64,000 nucleotides of DNA from Chloroflexus aggregans DSM 9485 (GCF_000021945.1 NC_011831.1:4477353-4541352); one strand, 5' to 3'; positions 9,612 through 18,466 are shown, numbered from the stretch's first letter. A program made the numbers and translations. The notes: generated by a model from the sequence alone, not told the origin.

Positions 9612-9902
9612 ATGCTATGGCCACTCTCGCCTGATCGATGTTTCAGCAGCGACCCGGCCCGCCGCACCCTCGCTCGCGCGCTCTACGAACAGGTCAAAAC
9701 GTTACCGCAACATGGCCGCCGGCGACGAGGACGCGCGCAGCGTGGCCGATCTGCTGATCGACTAGGTCGAGTTCACCGATGTGCTGGTGCTGAACAAGGC
9801 CGGCCTTGCCCACCCGCACCCGAGCAGGCCACCGTGCGCGTCACTTACACGCTGCGCTGGGATGCGGCGGTTGGCCGGTGGCTGATCGTGAAGAGCGAAT
9901 AG
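9612..9902 (+). pseudogene. Patchwork of gene fragments: uronate isomerase start, CobW GTPase piece, unknown 3' end
   Basis: The first piece (9612-9706) keeps GAGGAG and an ATG and reads LSPDRCFSSDPARRTLARALYEQVKTLP, like the N-terminus of uronate isomerase (UxaC). It stops exactly where that family continues with its metal-binding HxH. The second piece (about 9709-9810), in another frame, reads GDEDARSVADLLID, then TAG, then VEFTDVLVLNKA. This is the segment of CobW/P47K GTPases before the NKxD motif. The third piece (about 9830-9902) ends VTYTLRWDAAVGRWLIVKSE and I cannot place it. The fused frame is formally open for 96 aa but is not a real gene. Confidence 0.65.
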
Positions 9903-9940
9903 ATGCCGATACAAGCCGGGACTGTCTGTACGTTTAGAAA

Positions 9941-10369
9941 CTACAAACTCCAGAGAATAGCCAGAATCACTGCAATCAGACATGCCGTCCCGAACAGGAA
10001 GACGATCTGCGCTGCGCGCAGCAAGGTTGCCTTGCGTCCCTGGAGACGGCGATACTGCTGGTGCATCTCCGTCAGATTATCCTTCTGGTAGCTGATACGA
10101 CGTGGCAAGGCGACCAGCATTGCTGCGATGAGCGAGGCAAAGAATGCGCAAACGCCAGCAGTGCCTGCCCAGCGCACTACGGGGTTTTGCAGATAAGCGG
10201 GTTGATCACTCAGCGCCAGCACTGCAAAGAGCACGCCGTACAATCCCGTCACAAGTTGAATAATCGTTTGCGCGCCTGTCTCAAGGCGCTCGATATTACC
10301 GCGCTCCTGACTCTCGAACCATTCGCGCAGCTCCCGATCGTCTGGCGTTTCGGGGCCAAGAATGCGCAT
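9941..10369 (-). CDS. Small three-TM protein, last gene of the CHAT operon
   Basis: The 142-aa product has a charged N-terminal 35 residues (RELREWFESQERGNIERLE), then a TM pair near 36-55 and 68-90. A basic, coiled-coil-prone stretch (YQKDNLTEMHQQYRRLQGRK) and a third TM at 117-140 follow. Its ATG is 2 bases after the stop of the zinc-ribbon gene and its GGAG lies inside that gene, so translation is probably coupled. The layout recalls small membrane effectors of conflict systems such as SLATT proteins, but I see no diagnostic motif. A membrane-acting partner of the CHAT protein is an inference from gene order. Confidence 0.7.
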   Translation of the reverse strand: MRILGPETPDDRELREWFESQERGNIERLETGAQTIIQLVTGLYGVLFAVLALSDQPAYLQNPVVRWAGTAGVCAFFASLIAAMLVALPRRISYQKDNLTEMHQQYRRLQGRKATLLRAAQIVFLFGTACLIAVILAILWSL

Positions 10370-10371
10370 AG

Positions 10372-10572
10372 CTATTTCTCCACGCGCTTCAAAGCGATGC
10401 GCATACGCTGGGGGCAGCCGGCCGGGTTCTTGCAGCGCAGGCTGTATATCACCTCGTGCTCACCGCGGTAGATCACCTCTTTCCCGCGCTGCAGGATTTC
10501 GTCACGGGTCCAGCTATTCTTGTAGCCACACTTTAGGCAGGTGTATTGCACCGTCCGCTCGTTGTCACTCAT
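10372..10572 (-). CDS. Small zinc-ribbon protein in the CHAT operon
   Basis: This 66-aa protein has two cysteine pairs, C12-x2-C15 (CLKC) and C47-x5-C53 (CKNPAGC), spaced as in a single zinc ribbon, with a basic C-terminus (RMRIALKRVEK). Its start overlaps the end of the 1914-aa gene by 8 bases (ATGAGTGA), a classic coupling arrangement. It is followed after 2 bases by the three-TM gene. It could bind nucleic acid or a protein partner, and nothing in the sequence decides between these. Confidence 0.75.
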   Translation of the reverse strand: MSDNERTVQYTCLKCGYKNSWTRDEILQRGKEVIYRGEHEVIYSLRCKNPAGCPQRMRIALKRVEK

Positions 10573-13500
10573 CGCTGACCTCCTTCAGCAGCGCCGTCAC
10601 TAGGCTACGGTAAGGTTCATCGAGCAAGTCAGGCTCGGTGGGAGCACCCTTCAGCCAGGCGGCAAGGTGGCGCAGCGCCGCCGCTGCGGTCAGCCACGGT
10701 GAACCTGCCCTCTCGCCGGCCTCAGCTTGCGTGGCGGCATGTTCAAGGCCATCGGCAAGCCGACCCCGCTCGGCGGCGGTGATGCCCGATTGGCGGAGCA
10801 GCCGCACCCCCTGTTGCAGGAGCGGCACCACTTGGGCCAGCACGAGCAGTTCGGCCTGTTGTTCGGGCGGCAGGCGGCTCAGCATGGCCGCCAGCTCTGC
10901 GGCAGCCGCCTGCTCGTCAGGGTCTGCCGACGGAACCACAGCTTCCCCACGGATCTGCTGCTCCATCGCGGCCAGCGCCCGGGCCAGTTGCGCGGGGAGC
11001 GCCGCCCGGATCTGGGCCGCGCGCGCAGCCATCCCCGGCTCATCGCGCAGGCAGAGCTGCAACACGTGCAGAAAATCATTCGCTCCGGCGATCGGCAAGG
11101 GCCGGATCGCGCGCAAATGCGCCAGATCTGCTGCCAGTTGGTAGCGCCGATCTCGCGTGCCATCACGCATCGTCTGGACATAGAGGTTGCAGACCAGGTT
11201 GAGCAGCGCCACAAATTGTTCGTCATCGCGGCCACCGTCGCGCCATTGCGCGATGACATCAACCAGAGACACCTCCGGCATGCCACCGGCACGCCGCCGC
11301 ATCTCGTCGAGCTTCGCCCGGTCGCTGGCCAGATCGGGGTGGCTGGTGCGCTCGTCGAGGGCGACAACCTCTTCGAGTAGGGGTACGGCTGCAGCAAAGT
11401 TCCCCTGGCCGGCGTGAAAGATCGCCAGGTTGTACAGCGCGATGCGCAAGTTCACCAGGTTCTGACGATCTTCACCCGCCGCGCGGAATGCCGTCACGGC
11501 GGCTTCCCGCGCGCGCAGTTCAGTTGCACTATCATTGAGTAGATTGGCCAGGTTGCCGATTCCTACCAGCGCGTCAGCGCGTTCAGCGGCTGTACCTTGG
11601 GCAAGCAGCGGTTCGGCGGCGGTTAGCAGCCGCGCTGCGGCATCGGTCGCACCATCAATGGCCGCCAGCAGCGCGGCAGTAATAGGCGTCAGCGTTTCTT
11701 CAGTGGACAGGCGTTCCAGCTCGGCCCGCACACCGCCACCCGGCATCTGGCCGCGTTTGACCAGCACCACTGCCCCGGTGAGTGCGCCAACCAGTCTGGC
11801 GGGTGTGAACTCAGACGGTTGTAGCGTTGCCCCACCTGCCAACGCCGCTTCCATCTTCTGAATAATCTGGGCTACTTTGGCTGCATCGGGCGCCGCGCCT
11901 ATAGCCTGAAGCAGATCCAGACTCTCACGAGCATTGCTCAACGCTTGCTCATGTTCACCCCGCACAAACTGTATCTGCGCCATCATGATCAGCGTGGCGC
12001 TCTTGCCGCGCACATCGCGTAGGCGTTCCTGGATGGCGAGGGACTGCTCGTAGAGCCGCAGCGCCCCGTCGAGGTCGCCGCGCGTCACCAGCACGCCGGC
12101 CATGTTGTGGAGCGTGGCGCTCTTGCCTTGCACATCGCCCAGGCGTTCCTGGATGGCGAGGGACTGCTCGTAGAGCCGCAGCGCCCCGTCGAGGTCGCCG
12201 CGCGTCACCAGCACGCCGGCCATGTTGTGGAGCGTGGCGCTCTTGCCGCGCACATCGCGTAGGCTTTCATCCAAGGCGAGGGACTGCTCGTAGAGCCGCA
12301 GCGCCCCGTCGAGGTCGCCGCGCGTCACCAGCACGCCGGCCATGTTGTGGAGCGTGGCGCTCTTGCCGCGCACATCGCGTAGGCTTTCATCCAAGGCGAG
12401 GGACTGCTCGTAGAGCCGCAGCGCCCCGTCGAGGTCGCCGCGCGTCACCAGCACGCCGGCCATGTCGCGGAGCGTGGCGCTCTTGCCTTGCACATCGCCC
12501 AGGCGTTCCGTGATGGCGAGGGACTGCTCGTAGAGCCGCAGCGCCCCGTCGAGGTCGCCGCGCCTCACCAGCACGCCGGCCATGTTGTGGAGCGTGGCGC
12601 TCTTGCCGCGCACATCGCCCAGGCGTTCCTGGATGGCGAGGGACTGCTCGTAGAGCCGCAGCGCCCCGTCGAGGTCGCCGCGCGTCACCAGCACGCCGGC
12701 CATGTTGTGGAGCGTGGCGCTCTTGCCGCGCACATCGCCCAGGCGTTCCTTGATGGCGAGGGACTGCTCGTAGAGCCGCAGCGCCCCGTCGAGGTCGCCG
12801 CGCGTCACCAGCACGCCGGCCATTTCGTGGAGCGTGGCGCTCTTGCCTTGCACATCGCCCAGGCGTTCCGTGATGGCGAGGGACTGCTCGTAGAGCCGCA
12901 GCGCCCCGTCGAGGTCGCCGCGCGTCACCAGCACGCCGGCCATGTCGCGGAGCGTGGCGCTCTTGCCTTGCACATCGCCCAGGCGTTCCGTGATGGCGAG
13001 GGACTGCTCGTAGAGCCGCAGCGCCCCGTCGAGGTCGCCGCGCGTCACCAGCACGTTAGCCATAGCGTGGAGCGTGGCGCTCTTGCCTTGCACATCGCCC
13101 AGGCGTTCCTGGATGGCGAGGGACTGCTCGTAGAGCCGCAGCGCCCCGTCGAGGTCGCCGCGCCTCACCAGCACGTTAGCCATAGCGTGGAGCGTGGCGC
13201 TCTTGCCTTGCACATCGCCCAGGCGTTCCTGGATGGCGAGGGACTGCTCGTAGAGCCGCAGCGCCCCGTCGAGGTCGCCGCGCGTCACCAGCACGCCGGC
13301 CATGTTGTGGAGCGTGGCGCTCTTGCCTTGCACATCGCCCAGGCGTTCCTGGATGGCGAGGGACTGCTCGTAGAGCCGCAGCGCCCCGTCGAGGTCGCCG
13401 CGCGTCACCAGCACGCCGGCCATGTCGCGGAGCGTGGCGCTCTTGCCTTGCACATCGCCCAGGCGTTCCGTGATGGCGAGGGACTGCTCGTAGAGCCGCA

Positions 13501-16309
13501 GCGCCCCGTCGAGGTCGCCGCGCGTCACCAGCACGCCGGCCATTTGGTGGAGCGTGGCGCTCTTGCCTTGCACATCGCCCAGGCGTTCCGTGATGGCGAG
13601 GGACTGCTCGTAGAGCCGCAGCGCCCCGTCGAGGTCGCCGCGCGTCACCAGCACGTTAGCCATAGCGTGGAGCGTGGCGCTCTTGCCTTGCACATCGCCC
13701 AGGCGTTCCTTGATGGCGAGGGACTGCTCGTAGAGCCGCAGCGCCCCGTCGAGGTCGCCGCGCGTCACCAGCAAGTTTGCCTGCTGGTGGTACACCCGGC
13801 TCAGCAACTCTTGGTTCTCCGTTTCGCTTGCCGTTGTCTCGGCCAGCCTGATGCTCTGCTCGGCTTGTGTGGGCTGGCCCAGCCGCTCAAACACCCACGC
13901 CGCCCGCCATGCCGCCCAGCCACGCTGTTTGGGGGGGAGGTATGGGATCGCGGCGGCGATGTCGGCAAGGAAGAAGTGTGTCAGCGCCGCAACCTCGGCG
14001 TCGGCATCGATACCACTCTCGCTGCTATACGCTCGTGTGACAAGTTGATCGGCCCAGCGTGCATAGCGCGCCCGCGCCGCGCTCAGGTCCGCTCCCTGCG
14101 CCAGACGCGCCAGAACGCCGGCGATCACCGGTTGCATGCTGTAGGCGAACGCACGGTTGCGCTGCTCGTCGTAGTCCTGCCCCTGCAGCAGTGAAGCCTG
14201 GTTCAGCAACTCCAGTCGTGTGTGAGCCTGCTCGGTAAACCACCGGGTCTCGTCTTCCAGCCCCCAGATCACCGCGCCGTGCTGCGGGACGATCAGCGGG
14301 TTGGCGATAATCGTCAATGCCAGCAGATCTGCACGCAGGTCGGCGGGCAATGCGTTGAGCGAGAGCCGCACATTGATCTCGAGCGATGATTGCTGGTACA
14401 TCTGAGCCGAAGAGTCGCTTGCCTTGCTCAGTTCATCGCGCAGGTTGGTGAGGAAGGTCGCCTCGTCATCATGGCTCTTTGCCCAGCGTGCAGCGGCCAA
14501 TTCCAGGGCGAGCGGGTTGTGGCCAACGGCTGCCGCCAGTTGCTCAAGAAACGCGGTTGAAGGAACACGCTGCCCGACACGGTTGCGCAGCAGGCTCACA
14601 CTATCGCGGGGTTCCAGTCCATCAAGCTGGTGGCCCTGTTCGGCGGGTGGGTAGAAAACTTCGCCCGCCAGCCCAACCGGCGACTGGCGCGTGGTAAAGA
14701 GCAGATGCACGCCTTTATCGGCCAGCAGCCGCACCAGACGCTGCACGGCCGCCGCTTCGGCTCGCTGCCCTTCGTCGAAGGGGGCACTCCTCGGATCACT
14801 CTCTTCACGACCCAGCCGCCAGAGCACGGTCTCGTAATTGTCCCAGATCAGCAGCAGGCGCGGTCGGGAGCGTAGGGCCTCCGCTAGCACGAGCTCCTGC
14901 GCGTCAGCCGCATCGGGACGATCAAAAGCCGGATGCCGGATGCCCAGCAGATCGGCCAGACTTCTGCGCACAGTAGCCGCACGCAGCGGCACGTTTTCGC
15001 CGGGCAAGAAAAGGCTAATTGCCACGATCCCGTCGCGAAAGTGAAAGCGCAGCCGGTGGGCAAGGGCATTAACCAGAGCTGTTTTGCCCATCCCGCCCGC
15101 GCCGCGAATAGTGACGATCCTTCGCTGCTCGTTGATGAAGAGGCGTGCCAGATCCAGCAACTCCCGGTCGCGACCAACGAAACGCCCGGATGCTGGATCA
15201 GGCGCGCGTAGTTGCGCGGTGTTTGGCGCCGGTGGTTCGAGCGGGGGCAGTGGCTCGTTCAGGGCCGGGCGTTGCACCTGCCAAACATAACCCCGGGCCA
15301 GATAGAGTACCGGCACGGCCCACTCGCGCGGCTCGCTGCGCAACTGGTTCTTGAGTTGCAGGCGTGCCCGATAGAGGGCCTGGGCCGGATGCTGGCCGGC
15401 AGCCAGCCCGCGGTAGAAGGTGCGGGCGACATGGGCGGCGGCTTCGTCGAGCACCTGGTATTGCATTCCCAGCACCGCCGGGATGCCGTGACGCACCAGC
15501 GCGAGGGCGAGGTTGGCCCCCGGCTCGCGGCTGTCGGCGGTGCGGCAGGCGTTCAGGAAGGCAAAATAGGTCCCTCCACGCAGATCCGCCGCCAGATCGG
15601 CCACCGGACGCGGATCCATACAGCCGGTGCCGTCGTCGAAGCAAAGAACCGGCTTGCCGTTCTCAACGTCACCATGGCCGGTGTAGTGAAACAGGATCGG
15701 CTCCGTGGTCACAAGATCATCAATCAAGGCCTGGCGGGTAGGCGCGATGCGCTGCCAGCGGATCGGTGCAGGCGGAGTCTGGCGGGCCAGATCGTCGCGT
15801 AGCAGGTCAAGCTCCTGCACCACCTTCAGCCGCGGCAGGGGCGCATAGCCGGCGAACAAACCGGTCTCGGGGTCGCGCACTTCCTGGACCAGCGGGTCGC
15901 TGCCCATCACGACCAGGCGCCAGGGCAGGGCGGGATCGGGCGGCGCAGGGAGGGGCGCATTCGGCACTTCGCGCACAAAGAGATAGGTGAAGATCAGATA
16001 CTCATCGCCGTCGTGGAGGTACTCCCACGGAATAGCAGCCAGTTCAGGGTCATCGGTCTCAATCGCGATCAGGCTGTCGTGATGAGGGGCGCGCGGCAGC
16101 GCAGCAAGCATCACTCGCAGGGTATCGCCGCCGAGCGCGGCAAAGAGGCGCCGGCCATACGCCAGGGGATCACTCGGCACGGGGCGTTGCGAGAAGAGCG
16201 GTTGATCCACCAGGAGTGCAGCCGGCTCGAAGGAGGTGAGAGGCTGATCGTTAATCCGTGCTTCTGCTCGATCTATGGCCGTTCGCTGTAAGCAGATTGT
16301 GATCGGCAT
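10565..16309 (-). CDS. CHAT protease / NB-ARC ATPase / TPR multidomain protein
   Basis: This 1914-aa protein begins with a CHAT domain (caspase family, about residues 60-345) with both catalytic residues: His212 in HYTGHG and Cys255 in FLNACRTA. A STAND/NB-ARC ATPase follows: FVGRDREL near 377, Walker A GAGGMGKT at 403-410, Walker B RLLLIWDN at 484-491, LLFTTR near 535, and GHNPLALELAAA further on. Residues ~843-1442 are fifteen 40-aa TPR units, almost identical to one another. The last ~470 residues are helical and diverged TPR-like. The domain order suggests a self-inhibited sensor whose TPR arm binds a trigger and whose CHAT head cuts a target. It is the first gene of a three-gene operon with a zinc ribbon and a three-TM protein. 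AGAGGA precedes the ATG by about 5 bases. Confidence 0.88.
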   Translation of the reverse strand: MPITICLQRTAIDRAEARINDQPLTSFEPAALLVDQPLFSQRPVPSDPLAYGRRLFAALGGDTLRVMLAALPRAPHHDSLIAIETDDPELAAIPWEYLHDGDEYLIFTYLFVREVPNAPLPAPPDPALPWRLVVMGSDPLVQEVRDPETGLFAGYAPLPRLKVVQELDLLRDDLARQTPPAPIRWQRIAPTRQALIDDLVTTEPILFHYTGHGDVENGKPVLCFDDGTGCMDPRPVADLAADLRGGTYFAFLNACRTADSREPGANLALALVRHGIPAVLGMQYQVLDEAAAHVARTFYRGLAAGQHPAQALYRARLQLKNQLRSEPREWAVPVLYLARGYVWQVQRPALNEPLPPLEPPAPNTAQLRAPDPASGRFVGRDRELLDLARLFINEQRRIVTIRGAGGMGKTALVNALAHRLRFHFRDGIVAISLFLPGENVPLRAATVRRSLADLLGIRHPAFDRPDAADAQELVLAEALRSRPRLLLIWDNYETVLWRLGREESDPRSAPFDEGQRAEAAAVQRLVRLLADKGVHLLFTTRQSPVGLAGEVFYPPAEQGHQLDGLEPRDSVSLLRNRVGQRVPSTAFLEQLAAAVGHNPLALELAAARWAKSHDDEATFLTNLRDELSKASDSSAQMYQQSSLEINVRLSLNALPADLRADLLALTIIANPLIVPQHGAVIWGLEDETRWFTEQAHTRLELLNQASLLQGQDYDEQRNRAFAYSMQPVIAGVLARLAQGADLSAARARYARWADQLVTRAYSSESGIDADAEVAALTHFFLADIAAAIPYLPPKQRGWAAWRAAWVFERLGQPTQAEQSIRLAETTASETENQELLSRVYHQQANLLVTRGDLDGALRLYEQSLAIKERLGDVQGKSATLHAMANVLVTRGDLDGALRLYEQSLAITERLGDVQGKSATLHQMAGVLVTRGDLDGALRLYEQSLAITERLGDVQGKSATLRDMAGVLVTRGDLDGALRLYEQSLAIQERLGDVQGKSATLHNMAGVLVTRGDLDGALRLYEQSLAIQERLGDVQGKSATLHAMANVLVRRGDLDGALRLYEQSLAIQERLGDVQGKSATLHAMANVLVTRGDLDGALRLYEQSLAITERLGDVQGKSATLRDMAGVLVTRGDLDGALRLYEQSLAITERLGDVQGKSATLHEMAGVLVTRGDLDGALRLYEQSLAIKERLGDVRGKSATLHNMAGVLVTRGDLDGALRLYEQSLAIQERLGDVRGKSATLHNMAGVLVRRGDLDGALRLYEQSLAITERLGDVQGKSATLRDMAGVLVTRGDLDGALRLYEQSLALDESLRDVRGKSATLHNMAGVLVTRGDLDGALRLYEQSLALDESLRDVRGKSATLHNMAGVLVTRGDLDGALRLYEQSLAIQERLGDVQGKSATLHNMAGVLVTRGDLDGALRLYEQSLAIQERLRDVRGKSATLIMMAQIQFVRGEHEQALSNARESLDLLQAIGAAPDAAKVAQIIQKMEAALAGGATLQPSEFTPARLVGALTGAVVLVKRGQMPGGGVRAELERLSTEETLTPITAALLAAIDGATDAAARLLTAAEPLLAQGTAAERADALVGIGNLANLLNDSATELRAREAAVTAFRAAGEDRQNLVNLRIALYNLAIFHAGQGNFAAAVPLLEEVVALDERTSHPDLASDRAKLDEMRRRAGGMPEVSLVDVIAQWRDGGRDDEQFVALLNLVCNLYVQTMRDGTRDRRYQLAADLAHLRAIRPLPIAGANDFLHVLQLCLRDEPGMAARAAQIRAALPAQLARALAAMEQQIRGEAVVPSADPDEQAAAAELAAMLSRLPPEQQAELLVLAQVVPLLQQGVRLLRQSGITAAERGRLADGLEHAATQAEAGERAGSPWLTAAAALRHLAAWLKGAPTEPDLLDEPYRSLVTALLKEVSDE
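11983..13782 (-). repeat. Fifteen tandem 120-bp repeats encoding TPR units
   Basis: Fifteen consecutive 120-bp units lie in frame within the CHAT/NB-ARC/TPR gene. Most of each unit is identical at the DNA level. Differences cluster at two spots: the codon after SLAI (Lys, Thr or Gln, or the LALDES variant) and the three codons before MA (HAM, HQM, RDM, HNM, HEM). Two adjacent units at about 12241-12480 are exact duplicates. Low synonymous variation indicates recent expansion or ongoing gene conversion. Confidence 0.92.
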
Positions 16310-16413
16310 GCGTTCCTCTCAAGCTGACACGATCTTTGTAGATGGCCGTCATACGCGGTATAAACCCAAAAACACCAACGAGTAAAGCGCTGTTCATTCG
16401 CTTGACTATGGTA

Positions 16414-16443
16414 AGTATAACAGGTTGATCTGCTCTCTTGCAA
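16414..16443 (-). promoter_or_regulatory. Putative promoter of the CHAT operon
   Basis: On the minus strand TTGCAA is followed after 18 bases by TATACT. The predicted start lies about 98 bases before the ATG at 16309. The rest of 16310-16559 holds no gene that I can support. Confidence 0.45.
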
Positions 16444-16559
16444 TCTCGCGTTGCCACCTCGCTAGCACGCGCTGAAGTTCATCCACCATCACCGATGTCC
16501 CTGCGCGCCCTGACTACTATGATGCAGTCAGAGTTTTGTTGTGTTCGCAAAAGCGGGAT

Positions 16560-16727
16560 ATGCGTGTACTTTCATCCCGTCGCTGGCTCGCCGATCACTG
16601 GCGTCGTGCCCCGGTCATCGGGCGCATCCTGATCAGCCTCGTGCTGGCACTGTTTCTAGCGGTGCCGCCGGCGCACGCCGATTCGCCCTTCAATGACCCG
16701 GTGTACCAGCAGCCTGCGGGTGATTGA
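16560..16727 (+). pseudogene. Truncated secreted-protein start (signal peptide only)
   Basis: The ATG at 16560 opens a 55-aa frame: a basic n-region (RRWLADHWRRAPVIGR), a hydrophobic core (ILISLVLALFLAV) and a clear signal-peptidase I site (PAHA before DSPFND). The mature part ends after 15 residues. This looks like the first exon-sized scrap of a large exported protein cut off by rearrangement. Pieces of a polymorphic toxin lie on the opposite strand just downstream, and the scrap may derive from the same kind of gene. Confidence 0.5.
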
Positions 16728-16840
16728 TGTTCCTGACCATCTACGATGTAGTGGATGGTGCAAAGGATGGGTTCGGTACGAGTCATAAGACCGTTATATG
16801 CAATTCCGAGCACTACAAATAAAGATGAACTTTCGCTCCA

Positions 16841-17545
16841 TCAGTCATTCTGTTCATCCGCAATAGATGGCTCAACTCTTCCAAAAAGATAACGATTTGC
16901 CTCCTGCAAGGCTAGGTCATCGTCAGCATATAAGGCCTTGATGCTGGGCACTACTAGTCTCCCTGATCCGACAGTTTCATTAAGCCAAGCAGGCATGCCA
17001 GACAACTTTTCGCGTTCCACCAACCCCAAAAAAGAATCTCCAAAATAATTAGCAGGGTAAACCTTTGACACTACCCCTCTTATAACATCCTCCACACTAG
17101 GCGGATTTTGCGAAGTGTAAAGGCAGCCATAATATGTCGGCAACGTTTCGAGAGCAACAATCACTACATTCATGAATTCAGCAGCATTCTGTTCTCCTAA
17201 ATTGTTGTCTAACCCTAAAAGAGTGTCAGACTGAACAAAGAGTGTCCACTCAATGACGCCGGTTAATGGCTGAGATAAACGCACCGAAAACGCAAAGGGT
17301 GCTCGCCAAAAATGTAGTGTGCGTCGGCGATGAGAGAAGTTACAAGCGTTACGAATTGCCTGATCAACTTCATCACCTGTGATCAACCTATTATTAGGGT
17401 CATCAAATGGATAGGGGAGGCCCTTGGTTAATGTGTAACCAATGTTCAAATATCTACTTACCAACAAACGCAAGGCCCCGCTTTCACAAATTGAAGGCTG
17501 AACAGTGCTATATCCCACGAAGTCAATGGTATCTCCGTGTAACAT
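16841..17545 (-). CDS. Putative immunity protein paired with a nuclease toxin domain
   Basis: The 234-aa product (start MLHGDTIDFVGY) is soluble and of mixed alpha/beta character. Its ATG lies one base after the TAA of the toxin-domain frame (TAATATG), the usual order of toxin then immunity gene. The local DNA is visibly richer in A and T than its surroundings, in keeping with transfer. Notable stretches are LHFWRAPFAFSVRLSQPL and NPPSVEDVIRGVVSKVYP. I do not recognise the family. The role is inferred from position alone. Confidence 0.55.
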   Translation of the reverse strand: MLHGDTIDFVGYSTVQPSICESGALRLLVSRYLNIGYTLTKGLPYPFDDPNNRLITGDEVDQAIRNACNFSHRRRTLHFWRAPFAFSVRLSQPLTGVIEWTLFVQSDTLLGLDNNLGEQNAAEFMNVVIVALETLPTYYGCLYTSQNPPSVEDVIRGVVSKVYPANYFGDSFLGLVEREKLSGMPAWLNETVGSGRLVVPSIKALYADDDLALQEANRYLFGRVEPSIADEQND

Positions 17546-17546
17546 A

Positions 17547-17918
17547 TTACGGCATCCCTTCCACAATCACATCAGCCTCTTTTAAGGCTTTCTTTATCGA
17601 TGCAGGGACTTGATCTAACGGTGAAGTAAATACATATTTGATAGGTTGACGAGGATATTGAGCCCGGCGAAGATCTACTTGATCTAGGAGTTTGTCTATG
17701 GTTTTATCGAGAGATGCGGGGTCCTGGTAAAAATCACTCTGGAAATCCCAATTCTTTACATCTATAACGGTGCCGTCTTTAAGTACTGCATCTGCCGCTT
17801 TCCGTCCGTCGGAGCTACGTAAAGCAACTTCGGCTACGTCATCTTTAATAGAATGGATGTAGCGAATTTCACCTATAGCACCCGAAGTTATAGTACCACC
17901 AACTTTTAAGTCTTTCAA
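17547..17918 (-). pseudogene. PD-(D/E)XK-like toxin domain, 3' end of a broken polymorphic toxin gene
   Basis: The frame encodes about 123 aa with GAIGEIRYIHSIK, then KAADAVLKDGTVIDVKNWDF. The Glu, the Asp before VL and the D-V-K of IDVKNW fit a restriction-endonuclease-fold nuclease, as in Tox-REase domains. The only start is a weak TTG with no Shine-Dalgarno. The frame reads back naturally into DIAHLPGADRILKDLKVGG, so it is the continuation of the upstream gene after a one-base shift near 17950. The putative immunity gene follows after one base. On its own the fragment is unlikely to be secreted. Confidence 0.6.
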
Positions 17919-18466
17919 TATGCGGTCAGCACCGGGTAAATGTGCAATGTCATGATATTTTTGATGACATCGGGCGCATGTTTACCTAATATCTTTGCCG
18001 CATCAAATGCATCATCTCCGTATTTGGCCAACAATTCCACAAATTCGCTGCCGCCTTCCAGAGCAGCCCTCATCACTTTAGGACTAGCAATCAACGTTTC
18101 CAGAATGTCTGGATGTTTGTTCAGCGCAACACCAAAGTCAACCAACCTTTTAAAGTCATCTGGATTCTTGGCAGTTTTTTCGATTAGTTCGGCCAAATAA
18201 TCGCGAGTTTTGCCTTTTGGCAGGCGTTTAGCGATCGTTTTAAGCAGGGCAAGAGTGACATTTGGCGCGTCCTCTACTGATGGGATTGGCTGCAACCATC
18301 CGGCATCCGCGACAAGGCCCAAAACTGCAATAGCTGTAATTAAGTTGTCAGGCTCTTTTCCGGCAAAGCGTTTGATGATTTGCTCGCGAATAAGATCGAT
18401 AATGTCGCCAATGCCCAAAAAGCTTAGAACAACATCTAGCCACCATGGCAATTCCAGTTCAAGCAA
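17915..18466 (-). pseudogene. Middle segment of the broken polymorphic toxin gene
   Basis: This frame encodes about 183 aa of helical repeat-like sequence (IREQIIKRFAGKEPDN, LIEKTAKNPDDFKRLVDFG, LNKHPDILETLIASPK). Such helical segments often precede the C-terminal toxin domain of polymorphic toxins. It ends out of frame (TLHIYPVLTAY); the shifted frame gives the expected AHLPGADRILKDL join. Upstream the frame stays open past the TTG to a TAG at about 18527, reading KDDDGSEPPPDSEDLINQ. This implies a second frameshift joining it to 18519-18977. Confidence 0.55.

Noticed and set aside
12488-14194. 568-aa plus-strand open frame with regular repeats (HIAQAFLDGEGLLVEPQ)
   Set aside because: It is the antisense shadow of the TPR repeats: same 40-residue period, no ribosome site, and the minus-strand frame has clear CHAT, NB-ARC and TPR motifs.
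16251-16457. 68-aa minus-strand frame over the CHAT gene start
   Set aside because: It overlaps the CHAT start and promoter, has no recognisable sequence and no ribosome site.
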